Below the pieces are notes generated by a model. The model was given only the letters and a program-made list of their open reading frames with translations, was not told where the DNA came from and searched no databases. From Criibacterium bergeronii (GTDB lineage: Bacteria; Bacillota; Clostridia; Peptostreptococcales; Filifactoraceae): 32,615 bases of DNA. Of this stretch, positions 22,134 to 28,598 are shown piece after piece. The stretch lies in contig NZ_MBEW02000022.1 in assembly GCF_001693775.2 (NCBI RefSeq), positions 1-32,615 of the forward strand, written 5' to 3'. The first letter of the stretch is position 1. Each line of letters starts with the position of its first letter. A program made the position numbers and the translations under genes.

Positions 22134-22970
22134 TTATAGATCACTTTCTTTTACAAAAATTCCGTTTACCATTTTTCCTTTCCTGTCTTTTATTTCGTTG
22201 TATGCTTCTGTTATACAGTCTTCGATATTTAAGTTAAATTGCATAGACAGAATCGTTAATACCACGTAGGTGTCGCCTATGCTGTCTATTATCTGTTCTT
22301 TCTTGTCTTTATTTATTCCGTTCGCTAATTCTCCTAATTCTTCTATCAACTTAACCATTTGGGCTTTAGGATCCGCCTTGTCAAGTTCTCTATCTTTCGC
22401 CCATTGTTTTATTAAAGCTGTTATATCTTCTTTTTCTTTTTCTTTTTCTTCATCTGTAGATACCGAAATATCCGATTTCAGATTGCAAAGCGGGCGGACG
22501 TCGCTGCCATAGCACGCGCAGTCCCAGCCCAAGGTACCGTCGGTACCGACGTAGAGGACGTAGTACGAATGAGACGATAAACAACTATAAGGGGTTAAGG
22601 CCCACCAGCAATCCGTAGCGTTTGGTATCAGTTCCCTATATTTTCTGTATTCGTCGCAGGTTATTAAGCTTATTAAGTCTTCCACTTCTCCGTAGTCTTT
22701 CATTCCGTCGTCGGAAGTTAGATCCCTACTAAATTTAATTAGATCTTCTTCCTTTGCTCCGTTTTCTAATAAAGTTTCGTAGAAGTCTTCATTTAGATAG
22801 TTTCTTAATGTTGCTTTGCTCCAATTATTTTCTTTATCTTCATTAAATGGCAGCTCTTTTAAAACGTCTTTAAGTATTACTAAAGTAGCTCCGTTTTCCG
22901 CTGCAAGCTTTACCCATTCAAAGCCTGCATACTTAAATACTTGTCCTGCTCTAACCTCTTCTAATTTCAT
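22134..22970 (-). CDS. DUF6273-like lectin-type domain fused to MazG nucleotide pyrophosphohydrolase
   Basis: A two-domain 278-residue protein. Residues 1-170 follow the DUF6273-like plan: FKYAGFEWVKLAAENGATLV, NWSKATLRNYLNEDFYETLL, then WWALTPYSCLSSHSYYVLYV and DVRPLCNLKSDISVS. In related proteins the W..R/L.P...YV...G...VRP region is a variable ligand-binding face of a C-type-lectin-like fold. After a Glu/Lys-rich linker (171-182) comes a MazG-type all-helical domain with EELGE (Glu210, 211, 214) and DSIGD (Asp229, Asp233) metal residues, predicted to hydrolyse nucleoside triphosphates or related nucleotides. Codons for residues 122-160 are GC-rich and unlike the rest of the gene. ATG at 22970 overlaps the upstream stop by 4 bases. 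Confidence 0.8.
   Translation of the reverse strand: MKLEEVRAGQVFKYAGFEWVKLAAENGATLVILKDVLKELPFNEDKENNWSKATLRNYLNEDFYETLLENGAKEEDLIKFSRDLTSDDGMKDYGEVEDLISLITCDEYRKYRELIPNATDCWWALTPYSCLSSHSYYVLYVGTDGTLGWDCACYGSDVRPLCNLKSDISVSTDEEKEKEKEDITALIKQWAKDRELDKADPKAQMVKLIEELGELANGINKDKKEQIIDSIGDTYVVLTILSMQFNLNIEDCITEAYNEIKDRKGKMVNGIFVKESDL
22491..22607 (-). other. GC-rich, variable-region-like segment in the lectin-type domain
   Basis: In 22491-22560 I count 48 G or C in 70 bases, against an AT-rich surround. Most codons end in C (TAC TAC GTC CTC TAC GTC, GAC TGC GCG TGC) while the rest of the gene favours T or A. It includes the palindrome CGTCGGTACCGACG (22538-22551). This is the expected look of a diversity-generating-retroelement variable region (NNC codons from template AAC), but no reverse transcriptase or template is in the window. 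Confidence 0.5.
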
Positions 22971-23386
22971 TGTTTTTTATTCCTTTCTTTTATTATTTCT
23001 CCTATTCTTGACAGCATATATTCTTTTTCCGCTTCCGTTAGTTTTATTTCTGTTTCTTCTACCGTGTAGCTACAATCCGCGTACTTTTCGTTATACTCTC
23101 TAACAAAATTCTTTATGAAGGCCAACCCTACTGTGCTTATTTCGTAGTCTTCGTATGCGTCCGGGTGTTCTTCCAATCTCTGTGTTATATCCGTTTCGTC
23201 TATATCTATAGTATGTTTTGTAGTTGCGTAAATCTTTGGTAGTCTGTAATGTTTAAGCTCTTCTAAATTCATTTCCCAAGCTAAATCATCTATAAAATCA
23301 TCTATATTTTGAAATAATGTATCATTGACCCACATCATATTATTAGTTTTCTTGTACTCTTCAAGTGTGTATGTTTGCTTATCCAT
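22967..23386 (-). CDS. Acidic early protein of unknown function (139 aa)
   Basis: The ATG at 23386 follows AAAGGAGCTTCT. The protein begins MDKQTYTLEEYKKTNNMMWV, is rich in Glu, Asp and Tyr, and has a C-terminal helix EAEKEYMLSRIGEIIKERNKK. No family is recognised. Its stop overlaps the start of the MazG fusion (ATGA), so the two are co-translated; a functional link is possible but not shown. Confidence 0.7.
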   Translation of the reverse strand: MDKQTYTLEEYKKTNNMMWVNDTLFQNIDDFIDDLAWEMNLEELKHYRLPKIYATTKHTIDIDETDITQRLEEHPDAYEDYEISTVGLAFIKNFVREYNEKYADCSYTVEETEIKLTEAEKEYMLSRIGEIIKERNKKQ

Positions 23387-23413
23387 AGAAGCTCCTTTCT
23401 TATATTTTTATAT

Positions 23414-23551
23414 TTAGGCTATCTTTTTATTTACAGCCAAATTCCCTTGTACTTCTGCCGTCTTTTCTGTGATTGATATTACTTTTACTTCTGCCCCTGC
23501 TGCCTTTCCTGCAAGCTCATAGAGTTTTTTTAGAAACTTTTTTGCGTCCAT
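23414..23551 (-). CDS. Small early protein (45 aa)
   Basis: ATG at 23551 encodes MDAKKFLKKLYELAGKAAGA, then EVKVISITEKTAEVQGNLAV and NKKIA. It overlaps the end of the 80-aa gene by 35 bases in another frame, and an AAAGGCGA lies shortly upstream. The helix-then-strand pattern and coding-like codon choice suggest a real small protein. The function is unknown. Confidence 0.55.
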   Translation of the reverse strand: MDAKKFLKKLYELAGKAAGAEVKVISITEKTAEVQGNLAVNKKIA

Positions 23552-23759
23552 TTTCTTTCGCCTTTCCTTTTCCGCATTTAATGCACATTGTTATATCCTT
23601 ACTTCTTTTGGCTGCTAATAGGTTTTGTGCGCTTGTCCCTCTGATAAGCTTCCCCTTCTTAAATTCGTGCTTACAGGTCGCTTGGTGAAATTCTCCTTTT
23701 ATTGACACTTCTAAAATTTCTCCGTCTGTAGCGAATAATATTTTTTTAAATTTGCTCAT
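23517..23759 (-). CDS. Small basic Cys-containing early protein (80 aa)
   Basis: The ATG at 23759 lies inside the end of the cytosine methyltransferase gene (14-base overlap). The protein begins MSKFKKILFATDGEILEVSI, has HQATCKHEF and later DITMCIKCGKGKAKENGRKK. Two Cys/His pairs suggest zinc binding, and the basic tail suggests nucleic-acid contact. No family is recognised. Confidence 0.65.
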   Translation of the reverse strand: MSKFKKILFATDGEILEVSIKGEFHQATCKHEFKKGKLIRGTSAQNLLAAKRSKDITMCIKCGKGKAKENGRKKVSKKTL

Positions 23760-24930
23760 TTTCAGTTTTAATTCCTTTCAAAATATGAGCTATTACGCCT
23801 ACCGTCCACCCATTGCCAAGCATTTTGTACCTTTGACTATCACTTATAGGCTTTGCGTCTATTTCTGCGTTTGTGTAGTCGTCCGGTAGTGTTTGTAGTC
23901 TTTCGCATTCGATAGGTGTTAATTTCCTTATATATCCTTCCACCAATACTCCGTGTTTGTCCTGGGCTGTAAGTGTATAAAACTTCTGCCCCTCATTGAA
24001 TCGCTGTCCGTTTTGCCTTTTGTTTACTCTATCCGGTGTTATACAACCGAATAAGTAAAGCCCTGTTTTTGCACCTCTTCCGCCCGCTTGCCCGCATAGT
24101 GTAACGGCTTTATCGTGAATGTAATAAATCCTGTTGCCTTGGCTGTCGGTTTTGAAATATCCCACCTTGCCTTTTTCTACTTCTTTTTCAAGGATCTTTA
24201 ATGTTTTGTCGAATGGTACTATATATTCTTCTAAACACTCATAAATAAAATTGCCGTTCCAACTCATTATTTGCCTTGCTGTCATTGTGATAGCTTTTTC
24301 TGGGCTTACTGCTACATAGCTTTTATCTATGTAGTATTGGGCTTTTCTTTTGAACCACTTGCACCAAGTTTCACTAACTGCGAAATCAATATCTGCCTTT
24401 TCGTGTACTATATCTTTAAGCATTATTCCTTTATCTTCTGGCTGTTTTATGTTTGGAATGTTGGTCCAATAAAGCCTTTTTCTATTTTGTGCCGATACTA
24501 AGTTAGAATTTATTTCTATTGGCTCTACTCCTAAATGTTCGCTAATAATGTTTTGAAATTCCTTTTTCATTCTTACGTTTTCAAGTAAAAATAGAACATT
24601 CGGGTTCTTTTCTCTTATTTTCTTTAAGATCTCTACGTATTCAAAAAATAATTTGCTTCTTGGGTCTTCAAAGTTAAGTTGTTTTCCTGCTATTGAAAAT
24701 CCTTGGCAAGGGCTGCCGCCTAAAAGTAAATCAATTTTGCCGAAATCTATATCCCATTCTTGATAATCTTCTACATTGCCAAGATGAATAATATCCGGGT
24801 AATTCTTTTTAGATACTGCTATAGCGTATTTGTCAATTTCGCTTGCGTAGTATTTGTTAATTGGAAGACCTGCCCTTTGCGCTGCAAGCCTTCCTGCACT
24901 CGTTCCATCAAATAGACTTAATATATTCAT
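23746..24930 (-). CDS. C5-cytosine DNA methyltransferase
   Basis: A 394-residue modification enzyme with all core motifs: I LSLFDGTSAGRLAAQRAG, IV LLLGGSPCQGFSIAG (catalytic Cys), VI FLLENVRMKKEF, VIII QNRKRLYWTNI, IX TPIECERLQTLPDDYTN, and X MLGNGWTVGVIAHILKG. No restriction enzyme lies beside it, so it probably protects phage DNA from host restriction or acts as an orphan regulator. The recognition sequence cannot be read from sequence. ATG at 24930 follows AGAGGGTTGAAAGA. A relic similar to its 3' end appears near 26905-26960. Confidence 0.95.
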   Translation of the reverse strand: MNILSLFDGTSAGRLAAQRAGLPINKYYASEIDKYAIAVSKKNYPDIIHLGNVEDYQEWDIDFGKIDLLLGGSPCQGFSIAGKQLNFEDPRSKLFFEYVEILKKIREKNPNVLFLLENVRMKKEFQNIISEHLGVEPIEINSNLVSAQNRKRLYWTNIPNIKQPEDKGIMLKDIVHEKADIDFAVSETWCKWFKRKAQYYIDKSYVAVSPEKAITMTARQIMSWNGNFIYECLEEYIVPFDKTLKILEKEVEKGKVGYFKTDSQGNRIYYIHDKAVTLCGQAGGRGAKTGLYLFGCITPDRVNKRQNGQRFNEGQKFYTLTAQDKHGVLVEGYIRKLTPIECERLQTLPDDYTNAEIDAKPISDSQRYKMLGNGWTVGVIAHILKGIKTENEQI

Positions 24931-24949
24931 TCTTTCAACCCTCTAAGGC

Positions 24950-25303
24950 TTACGCTTTTTTAACATTTGCTAAGCTTGCATTATCTCCTACAGCCTCCAC
25001 ATCATTCAGATACATAGCGTATTCAGCTGAATAAGCCATGAACTTCGACAATATCGTCCTTAGCCTCCCAATCTCGGCCTGCTTTTGCTGTATGATAAGC
25101 TCCAGCCTTTTTCTTTCAAAAGGCGAAAGCGGATTAACATCATTATCGCCCCTAAACCTCAACAGCTCCTCCCTTGACACCCTCACACCGGAAAGATTAT
25201 CGACCCTTTTTAGCTTGCCATCGGCAATATATCTTCTGACCGTAACCTCGCTTATATGAAGCTCTTCAGCAAGCTCCTTGACAGTATAAAGAACACCCGA
25301 CAT
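24950..25303 (-). CDS. Helix-turn-helix (MerR/excisionase-like) protein with coiled coil
   Basis: The 117-residue protein has an N-terminal HTH_17-type DNA-binding domain (VLYTVKELAEELHISEVTVR, then RYIADGKLKRVDNLSGVRVS and REELLRF), and from residue 60 a coiled coil with FERKRLELIIQQKQAEIGRL. Such proteins act as excisionase-like or early regulators. A truncated paralogue lacking the HTH is at 21153-21317. ATG at 25303 follows GCGGGTGATGAT. It lies just upstream of the cytosine methyltransferase gene, which it may regulate. Confidence 0.8.
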   Translation of the reverse strand: MSGVLYTVKELAEELHISEVTVRRYIADGKLKRVDNLSGVRVSREELLRFRGDNDVNPLSPFERKRLELIIQQKQAEIGRLRTILSKFMAYSAEYAMYLNDVEAVGDNASLANVKKA

Positions 25304-25339
25304 ATCATCACCCGCTTTTTTATAATTATTTTTCTCCTA

Positions 25340-25609
25340 CTATTCAACCATTACCAACCCATGCATCACCAACTGACAAACAATATCTAATGCTGTTCTT
25401 ATATCTCTATATCTACAATTTGGTTGTGCGTGTATTCTTGGGTCGGTTTCTTCCCAAGGTATGATTTCTAAAAGTTCTTTACTTAAAAATATCATTTTGC
25501 AACCTCTAGCTACGCATAAGTAATAACAGCCGTGCTTACCGTATTCCCCCTTGCACTTCTTAAATCCGTAGTCTTCGTATGTTTCTATTGGCTTTGTTGG
25601 TTTAATCAT
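25340..25609 (-). CDS. Cys-containing early protein, paralogue B (89 aa)
   Basis: The protein starts MIKPTKPIETYEDYGFKKCK, carries CYYLCVARGCKMIFLSKE and NCRYRDIRTALDIVCQLVMH, and closely matches the 91-aa protein at 21289-21564. This copy keeps what is probably the original C-terminus (GLVMVE). It lies 2 bases from the stop of the 130-aa gene. The role is unknown; the conserved cysteines in both copies indicate selection on a metal-binding or disulfide fold. Confidence 0.7.
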   Translation of the reverse strand: MIKPTKPIETYEDYGFKKCKGEYGKHGCYYLCVARGCKMIFLSKELLEIIPWEETDPRIHAQPNCRYRDIRTALDIVCQLVMHGLVMVE

Positions 25610-25611
25610 TT

Positions 25612-26004
25612 CTACACCTCTTGTTCATAAGTTGAAATAACATTTAATATTCCTTGTATAATATCTTCTGTAATCTGTGTAACTAACTCATCTTTGTCTA
25701 CTTCGTCCGTAATATCAAATGTTATTCCGCTTTCTGTGTATTGGTTTAGTGTTTTGTTTGTCGCTTTTAATATGCTTTCTTCTATCTCTTCTTTATTGTT
25801 TGTAACCCAATTTGAAATATCTTCTTGAAGATCGCTTGTAGCTTTTGTATATATGAAGCTTGCGTCTTCAAGGTCCATCTCTCCTTCTTCGTCGAATTTT
25901 GAATATTTTATAATTTGGTTGGTATAATCAATTATTTTTATTTCCTGTGATTCGTATTCTTCGCCTGTAAAATTGTTAATTATCCTAAATTCTGGTAATA
26001 TCAC
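25612..26004 (-). CDS. Acidic early protein, paralogue B (130 aa)
   Basis: The protein begins MILPEFRIINNFTGEEYESQ and ends IIQGILNVISTYEQEV, matching the 143-aa paralogue at 21568-21999 along its length apart from an internal indel. The start is a GTG at 26004 where the paralogue has ATG, with AAAGGGGCAAGG upstream. It has a short strand-rich N-terminus and a long acidic helical C-terminus. The function is unknown. Confidence 0.7.
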   Translation of the reverse strand: MILPEFRIINNFTGEEYESQEIKIIDYTNQIIKYSKFDEEGEMDLEDASFIYTKATSDLQEDISNWVTNNKEEIEESILKATNKTLNQYTESGITFDITDEVDKDELVTQITEDIIQGILNVISTYEQEV

Positions 26005-26056
26005 TTGACCTTGCCCCTTTCTTTTGTATCAATCTTTTATTTTTAAAAGCGGTAAC

Positions 26057-26341
26057 TTAATTAGCTTTTTCTAATTTCTCCATTATTTGCTTATAGTGTT
26101 CTATGGCGTTTGTTGTTAGATTGTTTGTATTAACTAAGAAATCTTCTTCGGAAATTGTTTTTATTTTGCTTATTAAAACTTCGTCAATATAAAACTTGTC
26201 TGGTTCGTCTTCATACCATCTTAGAAAGTGGTAGAATCTGTCTTTTCCTTTATTAAGTTTTAGTGATAAGCATTTTTCCTCTTCGTGTTCTTCTTCCTTA
26301 AATCCTAATTTTAGTAATTCTTCTTTTGTGGCTTTCTTCAT
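26057..26341 (-). CDS. Early protein of unknown function (94 aa)
   Basis: From the ATG at 26341 (after AAGGAAAG) the protein reads MKKATKEELLKLGFKEEEHE, then DRFYHFLRWYEDEPDKFYID and ends YKQIMEKLEKAN. It is acidic and helical with an aromatic core. An open frame extends to 26404 but overlaps the previous gene and has no ribosome site. Its C-terminal tail is duplicated at 22054-22122. Confidence 0.65.
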   Translation of the reverse strand: MKKATKEELLKLGFKEEEHEEEKCLSLKLNKGKDRFYHFLRWYEDEPDKFYIDEVLISKIKTISEEDFLVNTNNLTTNAIEHYKQIMEKLEKAN

Positions 26342-26358
26342 CTTTCCTTGCCCCCTTG

Positions 26359-26508
26359 TTAGTCTTCTTCTACCTTTTTGTAGTTCCAATCGAAAAAGCT
26401 GCATACATATTCGTATAACTCTTTTTCTACTTCCTCTTCTGTTAGATCGTCGTCAAGTTCCAACACGTCTTCCGTAAAGTCTAAATGTGCTATTACTTTA
26501 TATTTCAT
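26359..26508 (-). CDS. Small acidic early protein (49 aa)
   Basis: ATG at 26508 behind GGCGGTGG encodes MKYKVIAHLDFTEDVLELDD, then DLTEEEVEKELYEYVCSFFD and WNYKKVEED. The strand, acidic turn, helix pattern ending in an aromatic WNY segment is that of short DUF-type phage proteins of about 50 residues. The function is unknown. It lies between the 74-aa gene and the 94-aa gene with normal spacing. Confidence 0.65.
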   Translation of the reverse strand: MKYKVIAHLDFTEDVLELDDDLTEEEVEKELYEYVCSFFDWNYKKVEED

Positions 26509-26520
26509 TTTCCACCGCCT

Positions 26521-26745
26521 TTATTTGTAGCCGAAGCCCTCGTATTCGTAGTTGATACTGTCTAAAATTTTTCCGCACTTTTTACAACGAATGTAGACGG
26601 TTTCGCCACTTATCCTTTTAAATACTGAATCTTGTACTACTTTTTCTGTTTCTTTATGCTTGCATAAAGCTTGCCTAATAGTGATTATTAGTTTCTTAAA
26701 TGCTTGTCTTATCTTTGCTGCTAACTTCTTTAAAGATTTTTCCAT
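26521..26745 (-). CDS. Small zinc-ribbon protein with basic amphipathic N-terminus (74 aa)
   Basis: The N-terminal 27 residues (MEKSLKKLAAKIRQAFKKLI and ITIRQAL) form a basic amphipathic helix. A CKH...CKKCG cysteine/histidine set follows, ending GKILDSINYEYEGFGYK. This suggests a small zinc-binding protein that may touch membrane or nucleic acid. It overlaps the 70-aa gene by 50 bases in another frame. A GGGGC upstream site is present. No family match. Confidence 0.65.
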   Translation of the reverse strand: MEKSLKKLAAKIRQAFKKLIITIRQALCKHKETEKVVQDSVFKRISGETVYIRCKKCGKILDSINYEYEGFGYK

Positions 26746-26908
26746 TGTTTTTGCCCCTTCCTTTTCTTTTGTATCCGTCTATCTTGAAGCAATATATACC
26801 GTCGCCCCAATCTTCAACGTAATAACCTTCTTTCTTGTATTTCCTAGTAAGCTTTAATTTTTCTTTAAAGTCTTTATAAGGAATGTATAAAACAGTTTTA
26901 AGCCCCAT
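26696..26908 (-). CDS. Small early protein (70 aa)
   Basis: The ATG at 26908 encodes MGLKTVLYIPYKDFKEKLKL, then KEGYYVEDWGDGIYCFKIDG and a very basic end. The first 50 residues look like a compact strand-rich domain. The last 17 codons overlap the zinc-ribbon gene, where both frames appear to be used. The function is unknown. The start overlaps the preceding basic gene. Confidence 0.6.
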   Translation of the reverse strand: MGLKTVLYIPYKDFKEKLKLTRKYKKEGYYVEDWGDGIYCFKIDGYKRKGRGKNNGKIFKEVSSKDKTSI

Positions 26909-27021
26909 CTTCTTTGCCTATATGCTTTAAAATGTGGGCTATTATATCTACTGCTCCTTTGATGTAGCTTATGCTTTGCTATCAGTTCCTTTTGTTTTCT
27001 GGTCGGTCTTTTTTCACTCAT
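26854..27021 (-). CDS. Small basic protein, DUF6906-like N-terminus (55 aa)
   Basis: ATG at 27021, behind AGGTGGTGAGGTT, encodes MSEKRPTRKQKELIAKHKLH. The KRPTRKQK start is typical of small phage DUF6906-like proteins, but the remainder (QRSSRYNSPHFKAYRQRRWG) does not follow the family. In another frame the same DNA reads YIKGAVDIIAHILKHIG, similar to the C-terminus of the cytosine methyltransferase (WTVGVIAHILKGIK). The gene therefore seems to be a chimera running into an old methyltransferase relic. Confidence 0.5.
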   Translation of the reverse strand: MSEKRPTRKQKELIAKHKLHQRSSRYNSPHFKAYRQRRWGLKLFYTFLIKTLKKN

Positions 27022-27042
27022 AACCTCACCACCTTTCATTTG

Positions 27043-27067
27043 TGCTATAATCATCTCAAAGGAGGTG
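27043..27067 (+). promoter_or_regulatory. Extended -10 promoter for the 83-aa plus-strand gene
   Basis: TGC-TATAAT (27043-27051) is a full extended -10 element; no good -35 is present. A transcript starting near 27058 would have a very short leader containing AAAGGAGGTGA (27058-27068) before the ATG at 27075. Confidence 0.55.
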
Positions 27068-27074
27068 ATTGCAT

Positions 27075-27323
27075 ATGAAGATTCAAATCAAATTTAATGA
27101 CAACAGCATTTTGACAATTGACGAAACAGATTGCTTAATACCTATTGTAAAAACAGACGCAGGTTCAAGCATAAGCACATTTAAAACACTCGAAAAACAT
27201 ACTCACGAAAATCTGTTGCCCTCAGTACTTGATACTATATTGCACTGCGATTATTTTTGTTTAAGCTCAAATAGACTAACCGCTTATAATGTTAAAAACA
27301 TAGTATCAATAACTTCAGACTAA
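27075..27323 (+). CDS. Small phage protein of unknown function, plus strand (82 aa)
   Basis: From the ATG at 27075, after a consensus AAAGGAGGTGA, the protein reads MKIQIKFNDNSILTIDETDC, then LIPIVKTDAGSSISTFKTLE and ends YNVKNIVSITSD. It is mostly beta-strand in appearance. It points against the surrounding early operon and has its own promoter, so it can be expressed independently, perhaps in the lysogen. The convergent 53-aa gene overlaps its stop by 4 bases. No family is recognised. Confidence 0.65.
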   Translation: MKIQIKFNDNSILTIDETDCLIPIVKTDAGSSISTFKTLEKHTHENLLPSVLDTILHCDYFCLSSNRLTAYNVKNIVSITSD

Positions 27324-27481
27324 AATTTTATAACCCATACGGCTCTTTTGACCTTTTTCAGCTTGTCAGATGAGCCGTACCATTCCAATTCTCTTTTAGC
27401 CTTTTCTAAGCTTTTAACCGCCTTTTGATATATAACATCTATTTCATTTTGAAAAGGACTTTTCCTTTTTATCAAGCTCAT
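27320..27481 (-). CDS. Small basic early protein (53 aa)
   Basis: ATG at 27481 behind GGGGTGGGGTTG encodes MSLIKRKSPFQNEIDVIYQK, then AVKSLEKAKRELEWYGSSDK and LKKVKRAVWVIKF. A long basic helix dominates. It follows the Cro-like gene as the next gene of the early operon and ends tail-to-tail with the 82-aa plus-strand gene. The function is unknown. Confidence 0.6.
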   Translation of the reverse strand: MSLIKRKSPFQNEIDVIYQKAVKSLEKAKRELEWYGSSDKLKKVKRAVWVIKF

Positions 27482-27555
27482 CAACCCCACCCCTTTCGCT
27501 TGAACTACTTTACTAAAACAATACTAATTGCGTCGTCGTTTTGTTGGCTATTTGT

Positions 27556-27765
27556 CTACCTGTAGGTTAAAAAAATTTCTTTTCTTTCCTCATCATTTAG
27601 AGCAAGTATCTGAGATAAAGTGAGCATTTCTTTAACAGTAAAGTCAGTAATGTTATTTATCTTATTCGACAAAGCTTGTCTACTCAACCCTAATTTATTC
27701 GCTAAATAACCCATTTTATAGCCGGATTTTTTAATACTATCCTTTAGTTTTTTTGAATTTGTCAT
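27556..27765 (-). CDS. Cro-like helix-turn-helix regulator (69 aa)
   Basis: The protein reads MTNSKKLKDSIKKSGYKMGY then LANKLGLSRQALSNKINNIT, a standard lambda-type helix-turn-helix with recognition helix SRQALSNKIN. It is small, without an oligomerisation domain, and is transcribed divergently from the CI-like repressor as the first gene of the early operon, which is the Cro position. ATG at 27765 follows AAAGGAGAGAT. It probably represses CI-like expression on commitment to lysis. Confidence 0.85.
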   Translation of the reverse strand: MTNSKKLKDSIKKSGYKMGYLANKLGLSRQALSNKINNITDFTVKEMLTLSQILALNDEERKEIFLTYR

Positions 27766-27804
27766 ATCTCTCCTTTCTGTAGTTTCCTTTTTGGCTACAA
27801 AAAG

Positions 27805-27890
27805 ATATTATCACCTTGTTTCTATTTTGTCAACTGCAATTTTAAAAAAAGTTAATTTTAATTGACAAAGCAGAAACACTAATGTATTAT
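27805..27890. promoter_or_regulatory. Divergent lysis-lysogeny promoters with symmetric operators
   Basis: Rightward: TTGACA (27862-27867), 17 bases, TATTAT (27885-27890), serving the CI-like gene. Leftward: TTGACA (27833-27828), 17 bases, TAATAT (27810-27805) with TGA before it, serving the Cro-like operon. Each -35 starts a copy of TTGACAAAnnAGAAACA (27862-27878 on plus; 27833-27817 on minus), identical at 15 of 17 positions and facing each other. These are the likely operators. Confidence 0.85.
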
Positions 27891-27914
27891 ATATTTGTAA
27901 AGGAAGGTGATTCT

Positions 27915-28571
27915 ATGACAGTATATGAAAGAATCAGGCAATTAAGAGAGCAACTTGGCATGACACAGGAACAACTAGCTTTTAAAGTCGGATACAAATC
28001 ACGTTCAACAATAAATAAAATAGAAAATGGGCTAAGAGACATAAATCAATCACAAATAGTTGACTTTGCCCAAGCACTAAGCACAACCCCAGCATACCTG
28101 ATGGGCTGGGAAGAAGAAAAAGACAAAAAACCAATCCCAAAACAAAGACCGGCAAAAACAAGAAGAGTATTAGTACACGGAACTGCATCAGGCGGATACC
28201 CAACATACATGGACTCAGATTATATTGACATAGACGACATAGCAGAATTTGAATACGTCGAAGAAAAATATTTCAACGGATTTGACCCGATAGTCGCCAT
28301 AAAAGTACACGGACAAAGCATGGAACCCGAAGTACATGACGGCGACGTGATAATAGTAAGAATGCAATGTACAGTAGATAACGGAGATATAGCCGTAGTT
28401 GCAATAGACAACGAAACAGCAACATTAAAAATAATAAAAAACACAAAAAAAGGCTTAGAGCTCCACCCGATAAACGAAGAGTACGAAACACTCTTTTATA
28501 CATGGGAACAAGTAAGAGAACTGCCTGTAAGGATAGTAGGTAAACTGTTGGAAGCAAGAAGAAAATTTTAA
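27915..28571 (+). CDS. CI-like repressor, HTH + S24 self-cleaving domain
   Basis: The 218-residue lysogeny repressor has an N-terminal helix-turn-helix (residues 5-65: QLREQLGMTQEQLAFKVGYK, SRSTINKIENG) and a C-terminal LexA/S24 domain with VHGQSMEPEVHDGD (nucleophile Ser135) and TLKII (Lys172). A self-cleavage loop is expected near residues 88-96, where the text is HGTASGGYP; the usual Ala-Gly is replaced by Ser-Gly-Gly. RecA-dependent induction is therefore likely but the cleavage point is atypical. I start at the ATG at 27915 because AAGGAAGGTGA precedes it. Confidence 0.93.
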   Translation: MTVYERIRQLREQLGMTQEQLAFKVGYKSRSTINKIENGLRDINQSQIVDFAQALSTTPAYLMGWEEEKDKKPIPKQRPAKTRRVLVHGTASGGYPTYMDSDYIDIDDIAEFEYVEEKYFNGFDPIVAIKVHGQSMEPEVHDGDVIIVRMQCTVDNGDIAVVAIDNETATLKIIKNTKKGLELHPINEEYETLFYTWEQVRELPVRIVGKLLEARRKF

Positions 28572-28598
28572 AATAAATAAAAAACTTAGGAGGAAGCA

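Noticed and set aside
22500..22560. GC-rich island considered as sequencing error or foreign insertion
   Set aside because: The reading frame is intact through it and the translation matches the conserved YV...DG...VRP pattern, so it is genuine coding sequence of this domain.
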